From contig JBITNC010000001.1 of assembly GCA_050084985.1 (NCBI GenBank), positions 148,118,001-148,182,000 of the forward strand: a stretch of DNA of 64,000 nt. The letters are read 5' to 3'. A model generated the notes under the pieces. It was not told the DNA's origin, made no database searches, and saw nothing but the letters and a program-made list of their open reading frames with translations. Shown here piece after piece: positions 22,534 through 34,772 of this stretch; position 1 is the first letter of the stretch; each line of letters opens with the position of its first letter. The stretch is from Nageia nagi. Its lineage: Eukaryota; Pinophyta. A program made the position numbers and the translations under genes.

Positions 22534-25259
22534 TGTTGACACCTAAAAGTGGTCCCTTTAATAGGATCCCACTTAGGTGCAAATTTAAACACATATTTAA
22601 TCATATTTTAGTCATATTTTACCTTATTATCATATATTTCTCATGTTCTATTCTGTTCTTCTATTTTACCTTATTTACTTTTTGTATTTTTTTGCTTTAT
22701 TTTTATTTTTTACCAAACTGTAAGGAAAAGAAAGCAAACATCAAACATAGTAATTCTATTTTTTATCTTTTGTATTTATATTGGCGAGAAAATAATCAAA
22801 TGCACAAACAGCCTACATGCATACTTGTCTTTTTGGTGTGATTATTTTTTTTTTAACTTTTTGACATATCAAAATAATCTTTTTTAATATGAGTGATATG
22901 AATTGTATATTTTAATTCTCTTAATATTTCTAAATTATTTTTTCTAGTCAAGTGTTTAAACAAGGTAGGTTGGTAATCATACTAGGCAATCTATGGCTAA
23001 GTAACAACTTCGTACTTAAAATGGTCCTCTTAGTGCAATGGAAATCAAGGAATGCTACTGATAATTATATCAATGATGAAATCCAAGTATAGTTCCCCTC
23101 TTTTATAGTCATTTGATAGAAAATAAATAATTCTAACCTATGAACCTAGTTTTTATCTTCAAGTTTTGGATCTAATGCTCACAATATTTTATCGATGGTA
23201 ACATAAGAGAATAAGAATAAATGCTTGGTAATTTCCTCCAACTCATTGATGTTCATTTTAATAGTTATAACGATCATGTATTTAACAAAAATAAAGTACT
23301 CATGGATGCAATTTCTAACTCTCCCAATCATACATGTCTATTAATTAAGCCTTTTTTAATGTGATTCAAACAATTTTTTAATTAATGAATAAGTTGATCT
23401 AAATATCCCATGAGATTCATTACCTTTTAATGAGGTTCATTAATAAAAGAGAATATTAATATTTGGTTATTACCTCTTAATGAGGTTAATTAATCAAAGG
23501 AATTATTAATATATAGTTCATTACCTCTTCTTACAAGTCATAACATCTTTCGATTGCCTTTCAAATTGGTAAGGGTAGATAACTAAGAAGCCTTTAATGT
23601 GAGTAAATTTTCTTTAATGTAGGTTCATTTCCCCTCATTATGGGTCACAATCCTTTGATCACCTCTTAGCATGGTAAGGATGATAAGTAAGAGCATTAAT
23701 GTGTTAAAAGTAGCCACTAGATTCTTTAACTGATTTAACGTATCATAATCTACCTTAAACTTTATTAATTCACCTTAAATTCATTCCAAAATTAATGATG
23801 ATTAATTACCACTTCCAAGTGTGGAAGTAACTTAATTTAAATTAATTTACTAAATTGATGTGATAAGCTGAAAAAAAAGTTGATTTATCCTTTTTCTATC
23901 AAATCCATTCTAGTCACCTCAAATCGATTTTCAATGCAAAGGGAGAGAATAAGTAGATATGATAGAAAAATATTAATTGAATGGGTTTTTTTGTTTGTAC
24001 AATCCTTTCCCAAACAAACAAGTAAATAAAATTTTGAAACTTACAAAATAATATATAAAAAATAATGCATTTTACTATTGATATTCAATACCCTCCCCTA
24101 CATGCATTTTGAGCATAGGGATCACAAACAAGGTGTTCATTTTGATTTTTGATCTTAGTTCCTAAGTTACACTTGCAGTATTTAAAATATTAAAAATTTG
24201 ACCTCTTTTTTGAATTGTTGGTGTTTTGAACCTAGTTTCTAGCATCTTGGTCTAGTCATCGACATCTTATATCCAATTGTTAGCAATTCTACAATGGAAA
24301 AACATATAACACATAAAATGAAATTAGTTTCACTAACACACAATATAAACCATAAAAATCAAATGTGAAGATGTGGAAAACCTCCTACATTTCATCACTA
24401 AGGTTATTTTCATATGAGGGGCCCTCCTTCTAGTGCCAAAATATCATACTCAAAAAGTAACCCTATTAACAAACAAGATAAGATATGTCATGACCAATAT
24501 TTTCTTTATTACTCATGAATAGACCTCAATGATACAATTACAAATCTATTTTGCTTTGTTTCCTTGTAAAAGGGCTTTGTAAAAAATAATGTTTTGGCCT
24601 TTATAGGCCTATTTACAATGTCTACAAGCCTTAAAAACTATCTTCTAAAACCTATAATAAGTTTTTATTTCTTTTTCTTCTGCTCTATACTAATGTCAAC
24701 AGTCAACTTCGTTGCCCAAAACCTATGGATCCTACACATATGCAAATATAAACTACATCAAACATACTTATTCATATCATAAAAATAAGCATAATACTGA
24801 ACATAAACAAGCATGTAAAAATTGAAACAATAATGCATTTGACCCAATATACCTAGATGTATTTTGATAGAGTAACTTTTCATTCAAACTAGGTCTCTTT
24901 GCTTCATTATACAAGGCTCTATTTATAGCTTTTGGAAACAACTAAATTTTTCAATTTTGAGATAAAAATATAGATAGAAAAGCCTATCCTGATATGAAGC
25001 TAGGATGCATGGGATGGATTATGAGTCATTCGTTATCCCTTGCTTTCTTCCCAACATGCTTTAGGAGTTACCATTTTTATTTTACTTTTACCAATTACAG
25101 ATTCATTAGAATCCAAGTATCATACATTAGCATATAGCCTGATTCATTGATAATTAATTTCAAACATTGGTGATTGGAATACTATGGTAAACTTTTTAAT
25201 ATTATTTTAAATTTTGTCCTTTTGCATATCAAGAGAAGGGTCATTTTTGGGTGTCTACA
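22534..25259 (+). repeat. LTR-C, long LTR (R0)
   Basis: A 2726-bp block starting TGTTGACACCTAAAAGTGG and ending ATTTTTGGGTGTCTACA. Its ends form the imperfect inverted repeat typical of plant LTRs (TGTNGACACC). Plus orientation is supported by the purine tract on its left and by the plus-strand integrase lying before it in the reconstructed host element. Against this, a TATA-like box (TATAAATA) reads on the minus strand at 24920-24927, in a context shared with LTR-D. Orientation is therefore not settled. Its right end abuts integrase sequence without a primer site or target duplication. Confidence 0.6.
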
Positions 25260-25275
25260 AGTCTAATTTTCTCAA

Positions 25276-26443
25276 ATGAAGGATCAAATGCATGGCTCCA
25301 ATATATTTCATTACTAGTGATATTCTTTCCAAAAGGTCATCTGATGGTATTTTTCTTATATGCCTAAATGGAATTATAACAAATAAGGCTATGGAATAAG
25401 TACATGATAGCATAAATGGAGGGCATTTCAATGGTAAAGTTATTTATCATAAGCTCTTAATATTAGGTTATTATTGTCCATCTATGGAAAAGGATTACAT
25501 TTTTAATGCTTAGAAATGTGACAAGTGTTAACATTATGCTAATTTAAAATAGGCTCCTTCAAATGAATTAATCTCAATGATATCACCTTGGCCTTTTTCC
25601 ACTTGAGCCTTGGTTTTAATTGGAGTTATTAATCCCAAAATTAGTGAGGGAAAAAAATTTATCCTATTTTCTATAGAATACTTCACAAAATAGGTAAAAG
25701 TTGTACCTTTGAGATCCTCCAAAAAGCCTCAACTTATGAAATTCATGAATGAAAACATCATAGATAGATTGGTGTTTCATCTCATGTCATAATATATACA
25801 AAAAGAATTTTAGAAGCAAATAAGTCAAGGATTTTTGTAAGAGTTTTAAGATCAAGCAAAGGTTCTCATCAACCTACTATCCATAAGGTAATGGAAAAGT
25901 AAAAATAACTAACAAGATAATTTTAAACATCTTTTGTAAGATAATTAAGAAGAATCATAAAGTTTAGCATTCATAACTTATATATGCATTATGGGCATAT
26001 ATAAGAAGCATCTAGTTAGCTATAGGTTGTACTCCATTTTCATTGGTCTACAAAGATGAGGTAGTCTTACCATTAGAGGTAGAGATACCATCCCTAGAAG
26101 GCATTATTGATTGGGAAGAGAAGCAAAATACAAGACTAAGATAGCTAGAAGGATTGGATGAAAAGAGATTCCACACCTTAGAACATATCAAAAAAGACCC
26201 AACAAAGTGTATGGCAAGAATATTGTACCATGTCAGTTCCAAGTGGATGATTTAGTACTCAAGAAGAATCATCATAACTTGCAGGCTTAAAAATAGGACA
26301 AAGGTAAGTTTGAGACCAATTGGATTGGTCCATACATCAATAAGACCAAATATCCAAATAACACATATAGGTTGGCAATAGTTGATGGGAAAGTTAACAA
26401 TTTTTTAACCAATGCAAAGAATCTCAAATCCTTTTATGCATAA
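25276..26443 (+). pseudogene. Integrase and pol C-terminus of the LTR-C element (R0)
   Basis: Plus-strand frames give the H2C2 zinc domain: His at 25403 and 25424, then Cys-X2-Cys (KCDKC) at 25517-25528. The core follows with ALVLIGVINP, where the first catalytic Asp is expected but Val is found, then EGKKFILFSIEYFTK and VPLRSS. A degenerate PQGNGQ-type motif is at about 25870-25900. The end carries VDDLVLKK, WIGPYINKTKYPNNTYRLAI and SFYA before the stop at 26441-26443. Integrase would insert element cDNA. Many stops and shifts make it dead. The style fits the Tat-like lineage, not the chromovirus. The 177 bp after it lead to LTR-B. Confidence 0.8.
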
Positions 26444-26620
26444 GGAAATCTTTTCACATAGGTTCTAAAGGTCATCCTTCAATTAATCATTAGTATAGAG
26501 GTTAGGTATTAGGATCCTAGCTCCATTTTTATTCTATCTAGCTACCCCCTACATTAGCTTTTTGTGTAAAATTCACTAGTCATACTAGCATTCACACTGG
26601 TATTCTTAACATATTCTAAG

Positions 26621-27361
26621 TGTAGAATCCTAAAATTGATTTATTAGTTATTTAATAAATCATATTCATACTTATTTAATGATTAAATCAAAATAATACA
26701 TAAATTAAGATAAATTGTTATTACAATACAATACCATGTGCTAGGGCCAAATGTAATATCATATATCATGGCCTATATTTTAAATTATCTTGAATATAGA
26801 AAACATTATTGTTATTTCTATGTGTTGGCTTTCACTTCTTTTTAAATCCTTGTAGGTTATAAATATAGGAGGTGAAGGTTGACGTCCTTATTAGATCTCT
26901 CTGATAGGTGGTTGTCCCAGACATCAAACTTATAGTGTCTCTTGAAGCCACCTATCTTGAGAAATTTTTAATACTCTCTAAGTTTTGTTATTTCTCCTTT
27001 ATGTGCAAACTAAATTATCAAGTTCAACACAACCAACGACTTACCATTTCCACCTAGCCAATAATGTGTGACTTTTAGATTGAGAGGTTGAGATTTTGGG
27101 GAATGAATCATGGTACCCTTCTAGCGAATATTCATTATGAGCTCATCTAAAATATAATTACAATCCTCCAAAGATTCAGTATTTTTCTACTTTGAGGATT
27201 GCACACAAACTAGATACTTTCCCATTCTTTATCAAGTTTATATGCTTCATGTACTTTCATTTTGTATCTGATATAGAGCATATCATTGTAAAATCATTGT
27301 ATTCATAGACCATTTATTTATTTATGTATTTATTCATTAATTATATATTTTTGGATCTACA
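26621..27361 (+). repeat. LTR-B, 5' LTR of the gag-only element (R1)
   Basis: A 741-bp LTR from TGTAGAATCC to GGATCTACA, preceded by CTAAG and followed by TTTTAGTGAAATC, the primer-site position. No purine tract precedes it, which fits a 5' LTR. It aligns with LTR-A along its whole length. Confidence 0.9.
26858..26865 (+). promoter_or_regulatory. TATA box in LTR-B (R1)
   Basis: TATAAATA in GTAGGTTATAAATATAGG, at the same LTR position as in LTR-A. It probably drives plus-strand element RNA through gag. Confidence 0.7.
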
Positions 27362-27498
27362 TTTTAGTGAAATCAATATTCTTACACACTTAGGTCTTCA
27401 CCTAGGGCATCCTTTCTAAAAAGTCATGAATCCATTTTCACTATTATTCATCCCTAGAAAATGATAAAACTAGGGTTTATTCTACCTATGTTTTAAAA

Positions 27499-29684
27499 AT
27501 GGATTTAAATGTAGAAAAACCTAAGGTCTCTAGGGGAAAGGTTAATTTTAATGATATTTAGAGAAGTGTTAGGAATAACCCTGACCTACCTCTACAAGAA
27601 CCTCACCCCTGTAACCATCATACTTGTAGTGACTCTGAATCTACAAGCTTTAGTAAGAAAATGGATATTATTGGTGAAACTCTTCATAGATTTGATATAA
27701 ATATTGAAAATTATGAATTTGAAACTATAATTTTGAATAATCATGAGGATATTTCTGATGACAATGCCAAAATTAAACAATTAGATAGAATTCCTAGCCA
27801 TATTTGATCTACTTAGAAATTGCTTTCTGGTAGACAAAAGTTGGAATATTTTCTTACTCATAATGCTAAAATTGTTATTGATATTCTAAACAATTATGAG
27901 CTAATAGAAGAAAAATGTGTAGCTTTGCAATTTTCAAATAGTTTATTTTCTTATGAACATACATCTCATGAAGGAAATAATGATGCTTAAAATAGACACC
28001 ATTAATTGCATGTCATCCTATGAACATGTCACCACTAGTGTACATGAAGTTGAGATGGAAACTCCTCCTAAAGGAAACAATGATGATTCAAATCCCCTGA
28101 GTGAAGTAGTTGTTGAGAACAATGGAGAAGAAAATGAAGATGAAGATTATGACTACCATATTCTCAAGCTTGACTACTTTTAAATAGGTACACTTCCTAG
28201 AGGTAAGCATATTGTACAAGATGATGATCATGATGTAGCTTTAAGTACAAGTTGCAAATCCTATTAATGATTCTTATAAGAAAAATCATGATTCATCATT
28301 ACATAATCACAATATGAAAATTGAGTTCCTCCATAATATTTAGGACATCATTCCTTTTCATTTTGAGCCTTATACACAACAATTAGAGTTTATGATAAAA
28401 TTGCCTGATAAATTAGAACATGAAAGAGTAAATAGAATTGGACCATTTATTGTACTTAAAGAGAATGAACTTAGAAGTGCAAAGGTTACAAATCAAACCC
28501 ATCCACCACCCCTAATATATAGTATACTTACGGTTTCAAATCCAACTAAAGAAAGGATAAAGAAGTTGGAAATGAAATTGCTTAATGATGACACTGATGA
28601 TTTCTTATTTTGCTTAAAATTTCCTTTAACTAATAGAATTTTTTCTAAAGTGTTCAATGGGAAAAAGAGTATTAAATTTAAAAATTTTGATGGTTTACAA
28701 TATCCTAGTATGCATGTTAGAAAATTTCAAGAAGAAGCTATGGAATATATGCATGATAAAGATTTGCTTGCTAAATTATTTTCATATCGTTTAAAATATG
28801 ATGCATTGAAATTGTACTTCCTTTTTCTTGAAAAGAGTATTGATAAGTATGAGGATTTGATTCATCAATTTTTGCAAAACTTTAAATACAATATTGCTAA
28901 AAAATTTCACTTTAAATATTTGCAAAAAATTAAGCAATTGCCTAACCAATCTTTGGCTAATTTTGTGAAAGAATGGAAACAAACTGCTAATAAGATTACA
29001 ATGCCTGAGCAAGATTTGAAAGATACATTTGCAAATGCATTATTTCATTTGTATAAGCTATTGGTTATCTCTAATCTTGATATGAAATTGGATGAAATGA
29101 TGGATGTTTTATTTAAAAAAGAGGTTTGTATTAAAAAAATATATGATATGCATAGTAACAAACCTCAAACATATGATAAAAAGGAAAACACTCTTGAAAT
29201 AAATAAGAAATATGAAATCAATAATGTTGATAATAAAAATCATAAAACTCAAACATATAACAAGAAAACCCCTTATATAAATAATAAACATCAAAGGAAA
29301 TTTATATAGTTGACTGATACTATTGACAATATACTTAACATGTTATTGAAAGAGGAACTTATTAAGATTCCACCTATTGTTGAACCTAAATTCCCTAATG
29401 GTGTGCCTAAAAATTTTATATATGAGGAATTTTGCAATTATCATAGGGTACTTGGACATCTAATAAGAAACTGCAAGACTCTAAGGCATATTATTCAGGA
29501 TTTTATTGATAAGAAAGGAATTAGGATGGATAATAATTCTAATATGGATGATGGGCCTATGCACCCTAATAATGGACAATTAGGGGTGTTCACAAATCCT
29601 TTACCTCCTTCACAACCTAGAGGTTGTATTGTTATGGTATGTACTATACATGGTTTGAATTATTATATTACTAATAAATTTTGA
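27499..29684 (+). pseudogene. gag: Gag pseudogene, R1 copy (best preserved)
   Basis: A start at MDLNVEKPK (27499) opens an acidic N-terminal region with EVEMETPP and ENEDEDYDYH, spread over shifted frames to about 28180. The core 28392-29309 is open for 305 codons: LEHERVNRIGPF, then RIKKLEMKLLND, then capsid motifs YPSMHVRKFQEEAMEYMHDK, YEDLIHQFLQNFKYNIAKK and NQSLANFVKEWKQTANKI. One TAG (29307-29309) separates it from the same-frame C-terminus 29310-29684, with knuckle CNYHRVLGHLIRNC (29433-29474). Motif order and spacing match Tat-like Gag. A conserved capsid with no following pol frame is the key oddity. Preceded by a 137-bp leader. Confidence 0.88.
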
Positions 29685-30610
<926 letters not shown>

Positions 30611-30713
30611 CAAAATGAATCATATAATGTACAATATGGGGTGGAACCCAATGTCTATAGTCTATTCTATTGATGGGCACTATTTCCACTACTAACATTA
30701 AGTAATCCCCCAT

Positions 30714-32368
30714 GTCCTCTACCTAACTCAGTGGCTAATACCATTGCCTCCTAATAATGATACCCCCCTAGACATAGTACTAGTGTCGATCCCTTGAGCT
30801 AATAAGAGAGCCTTCATCCTCTCATAATTCTCCCAAAGTGTGGTTATCTCACCCTCCTACCACCTAATTTGATTCATGAGGATTTTCATGAAAGCCCACT
30901 ACTCGTTGGGTGGAGGCATATCCACCCTCTCCTACAACCTCTTTATATATTGCTCTAGTGTAGCAATCTATGTGTTTTGAGTTGGAAGCGTGGCTTGTAA
31001 GGCTACCAATTATGCCTTAAGAGGCTTAAGCCTCTCTTTCTTCACCTTTAGGATGCCATTCATGTCTCTATCTCTCCTACAAATAATATGTGCATTGTTC
31101 ACCATCTAATCATATATTAAATTGAAAAATTTTGTATTTGGTTAGTCTTTTTACTTAGTACCATAGTCTCGACTAGTGCAACTAATATTGGTGCTATTCC
31201 TCCTTCCTACATGGGAATATCATGCATAGGATTGTTAACCTAGTAGGGATCATCCTCAAAAGACCACTCACTCACTACTGCCTTCTCCTCCTCCTTATCA
31301 TCTTCTTCCATGCCCAAATTGATAGGAAGAACTCCTAGCCACCAGGTGGTATATGCCTAAACTACTCTTGATGACTACTACATCATGTAATTTTAGCTCC
31401 TCCCATGTGAACCTCCATGTATTCTCCTATAGGTCCATCTTTCTCTTCCATGTATCAATAGTAAAAAATCAAAACTGATGGGATCTCTTATTGGAACCCA
31501 CACTACTTAAGTACCCAATGGGGATTGTATGGATCCATCACCTTCCTCTTGGTCTAGAGGAAGCACTCTTGATGAACCCATGAAAGTTGTTAGATATCAT
31601 CCTCCCATACATAGTCAGCATAGAAGACCCATATTAGGTCCTTCACATATTATTCATCGATCTCTCTTCTCCTCACCTCCAATGACTATCTCTTGGGTCC
31701 TCTTGACCCTTCTGTAAACCAACTAGTCTCACCACCATGATGTTCTTGTAGGCCCACACTCGAAGAAGAACCACATGAGCTACTATAACATTAAACTTTT
31801 CAATGATCACAAAAATGTACAAATTCTTATATAGTTGCACTAAGACTAGCAGTCCCCATGTGAATTGTGTGCCTCTCACATACATCTCCTGTACAACCAA
31901 AACTAGGCCAAGTGGAAAGGAAGAGCTACTCTTATTTGGACATAGATATGTTGATATAATCATAATGATTTGTAACTATAGTTGTCTATTTAGTTGTGCA
32001 AATTGAAACACCTATACCAAGCTAACTACTAGGTTCTCCCAATCATGGTCTCCATCTCTAGTCAACCACAAATCTAGTTGCTCTAGTATATTATTATCTA
32101 AGACCTCCATCTAATGTACTAATCTTCCCCTGATGGTAATCATCCATGTCTAGTGAACATCTAAGAGAGTGATAATCATTTAACCTAGTGGCAAGTGAAA
32201 GGTGTTGCAATCTAGATCCCAACTCTCTACTAGTGTTTTCAATAGGGGCATGTCTTGCTAGATGTGTCCAGTAATGGCTAGGTCTGATAGTTCACATCAT
32301 GTAAGGATATCATCATAATGGTTTGTCCTTGGCCATGACCTTACCTTCTTTAACATGGTTGTAGCCAT
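30714..32368 (-). pseudogene. Antisense PMD-like pseudogene (R1)
   Basis: The minus-strand reading starts at the ATG at 32368 (MATTMLKKVRS). Landmarks follow in family order: PLLKTLVESWDLDCNTFHLP (about 32185-32250), then GTQFTWGLLVLVQLYKNLY (about 31825-31880), then LLRVWAYKN with GLQKGQEDPRDSHWR (31673-31760). An acidic stretch with MEEDEKEEE lies near 31290. The first segment has in-frame stops and the second is open for 96 codons. No promoter was identified. It lies inside the LTR pair and opposite to gag, so it would need its own transcript. A host-gene origin is likely by family but not shown. Confidence 0.62.
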
Positions 32369-32542
32369 TGGCCCACCCCAATGAGCACCTTATGCTCCTC
32401 CAAGGAAATATAAACATTTATTAAAACTAAATACATGTATTGTTAAATAAAAAAATTTCAAATTGAAAGTCATTAAACTAATATATAATAGAAATTAGAA
32501 TTTGTAATTAAAAAATAAATTGGCAAGAGAAATGACTTACAG

Positions 32543-32946
32543 TGTTACGATGCTACAAATATGAAAAAGGTTAATATTGCAAAAGGAAATGAATATTGAT
32601 TTGAAATAGGAAAATGATAACTATCTATTGGAAATAACAAAGCATGCACTGCTAAATAGAACACAAAATAGCATCAATAAGTAGATAAGAATATAATTTT
32701 ACTGAATAGGAACAAAATCATAGGCCACTTCAAGGGGGATACCTTCTTACAACTCCAAAGGCAAAAAATAATGTTCAAGATGCCTTTATCTACACACTTC
32801 CTATCTATTTATATTAAATGAACCCTAACCCTAATAGTATTGCAAAATTGAGCCTCACCCTTACAATCACAATATTATAATATATGCTAACAATTCAATA
32901 AAATACTAACACTAACAGTAAAATGTTAGGATGTGGGATCCTAACA
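32543..32946 (-). repeat. Chromovirus 3' LTR (R1)
   Basis: A 404-bp LTR with the standard ends, followed on the plus map by the complement of the purine tract (TGCCACCCCTCTTGGG). The plus-strand TSD equivalent before it is TACAG, one change from TATAG. Confidence 0.93.
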
Positions 32947-33815
32947 TGCCACCCCTCTTGGGATGAAGCTTTTCCTCAAAGCTTGAAGTGTGGAAACTAT
33001 TGCTACAGTTGATGAAGGACTTCCCATTTTGCATCTTCTGGTGCCATGCCTTGCCACTACATAAGGACTTTTATGATGGAGTGATTATGAAGCTATCATG
33101 AACATTGATCTAGAACTACCTTATGTAGAACTACCATTGATCCATCCTTTACTAACTCAGGTCATTATGTCTGAACCTGAACCTTTGATCCAACCACTTT
33201 CTTGAGGCAAGAGACATGAAACACTAGGTGAATCTTGAAAGAAGTAGGATGCTCTAATTTGTATGCAATTGGGCCAATGCATTGTAACACCTTGTAAGGA
33301 CCATAAAACTTTAGGGCTAATTTTAGAGGGCCTTTTATTTTTAAGGATTTCTAGCGATAAGCTTGTAGGCTCAGAAAGACCATGTCGTCTAACTGGAACT
33401 CTCTTTCCACATGTTGCTGATTAGCCTATTATTTCATATAGTGTTCAGCTATCTAAAGGTTATCCTTGAGAAAATAAAGAAAATCATCTTGAGTAACTAA
33501 AGCTAAGTCAACTGCATAAACTTTACTGGTACCTATAATGTATGAGGTGATTGTTGGTGGAGCTTGACCATACACTGCTTCAGAGGGAGTCATCTTGTTG
33601 GTAGAATTATAAGATTTATTATACCACCACTCAATCAAAGGAAGCCATTGTACCAAATGCACAAGTTGTGCTGAAGCAAAAAACATAAATATATTTCCAA
33701 GCATTTGTTGATAATTTTAGTTTGATCATCAATTTGTGGGTGATATGCTAAACTCATGTTTACTTGGGTACCTTGCACTTTAAAAAGCTCTTATAAAAAA
33801 TGACTTGTAAAAGTG
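32947..33815 (-). pseudogene. Chromovirus pol C-terminus (R1)
   Basis: Remaining end of pol: an 83-codon open piece (33453-33704) with QWLPLIEWWYNKSYNSTNKM, EAVYGQAPPTITSYII and GTSKVYAVD, followed toward the LTR by the chromodomain-like tail in shifted frames. The reading is cut at 33815 by the large internal deletion. Confidence 0.85.
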
Positions 33816-33918
33816 CCATTTCTAAAAACTACTATTTGGGATTAGCTTGTGCTACTATTTGGGATCTTGTTTTAGGTGCCATTTCTAAAAACTACTATTT
33901 CTAAAAACTACTATTTTT
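33816..33918. other. Rearranged deletion junction in the R1 chromovirus
   Basis: A 100-bp scar replaces about 3.8 kb present in R2 (49376-53195). It is made of short pieces of the Gag start region used more than once. GTGCCATTTCTAAAAACTAC appears first, then GATTAGCTTGTGCTACTATT, then the GCCATTTCTAAAAAC piece again, then TATGTGAAGG from further along the leader. The Gag ATG (33882) survives but leads nowhere. Confidence 0.85.
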
Positions 33919-34351
33919 ATGTGAAGGAATGATTTTAGGGTAAGGATTATCTACTCTATAGGCTTGTCTAAACACTTCTCCTATCCAAATTTAATAATGA
34001 AAGAGGCTACAGAGATGGCTTCTATGATAAGTAACTTTCCAATCGCACATGCTGGTGCACTATAGTTTATAGATGATCGACATAGCTTTCTACCTATTTT
34101 TCATTTATAGCCTAGATAGTCTTTGATATACCTTTCGGTACATGGAGTCCAATTCCATGTAGGTTCTATCTAAGGCCTAGGTATTGGTGCAAAGTTTTTT
34201 ACACCTCACTTCACACATAGCTTTATGGGCAAGTGTGCTTAGACAAAAATGATAGATCCTGCTAGATATTTTAAAACCCCTGATATAAGTTTTCTAGCCT
34301 AGACCTCTAAGAATTGTTTTTTGTTTTCTTATAGTAGAATGGCCTTGGAAA

Positions 34352-34367
34352 GAGCTTTGATACTAGA
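34352..34367 (-). promoter_or_regulatory. Primer binding site, chromovirus R1
   Basis: The minus strand reads TCTAGTATCAAAGCTC next to the 5' LTR, identical to the R0 site. It is retained although the element can no longer encode its enzymes. Confidence 0.85.
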
Positions 34368-34772
34368 TGTTACAATGCTACAAATATGAAAAAGGGAAAT
34401 ATTATAGAAATGAAATGAATATTGATTTGAAATAGGAAAATGACAACTATCTATTGGAAATAACAAAGCATGTGTTGGTAAATAGAACACGAAATAGCAT
34501 CAATAAGAAAATAAGGATAGGATTTTACTAAATAGTAAGAAAATCATAGGCTAATTCAAGGGGACTACCTCCTTACAACTCCAAAGGTAAAAAATAATAT
34601 TCAATATGCCTTTCTCCACACACTTCCTATCTATTTATATTAAACTATCCCTAACCCTAATAGTAATGCAATATTGGGCCTCGACCTTACAATCACAATA
34701 TTACAATATATGCTGATAATTTAATAAAATACTAATACTAACACTAAAATGTTAGGATGTGGAATCCTAACA
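34368..34772 (-). repeat. Chromovirus 5' LTR (R1)
   Basis: A 405-bp LTR with ends as in R0, followed by TATAG (34773-34777). The leader between it and the deletion scar (33919-34351) is intact and non-coding. Confidence 0.93.

Larger units (their letters stand above)
32543..34772 (-). mobile_element. Internally deleted chromovirus (R1 copy)
   Basis: Same insertion as in R0 and R2, shown by identical flanks (TACAG before, TATAG at 34773-34777 after). Both LTRs are present, but gag, protease, reverse transcriptase, RNase H and the first part of integrase are gone. Total length is 2230 bp against 5919 bp in R2. Confidence 0.92.

Noticed and set aside
22440-22841. 133-codon hydrophobic frame, translated identically at 38918-39319
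   Set aside because: It runs across the purine tract into LTR-C and is identical only because the segment was recently duplicated. No family or start context supports it.
22534-25259. DNA transposon with terminal inverted repeats
   Set aside because: The inverted ends match plant LTR ends (TG...CA with a neighbouring purine tract); no transposase is inside.
30714-32368. PMD as an independent host gene
   Set aside because: It is inside the LTR pair of the gag-only element in every copy, is broken by stops, and shows no promoter or intact start-to-stop frame.
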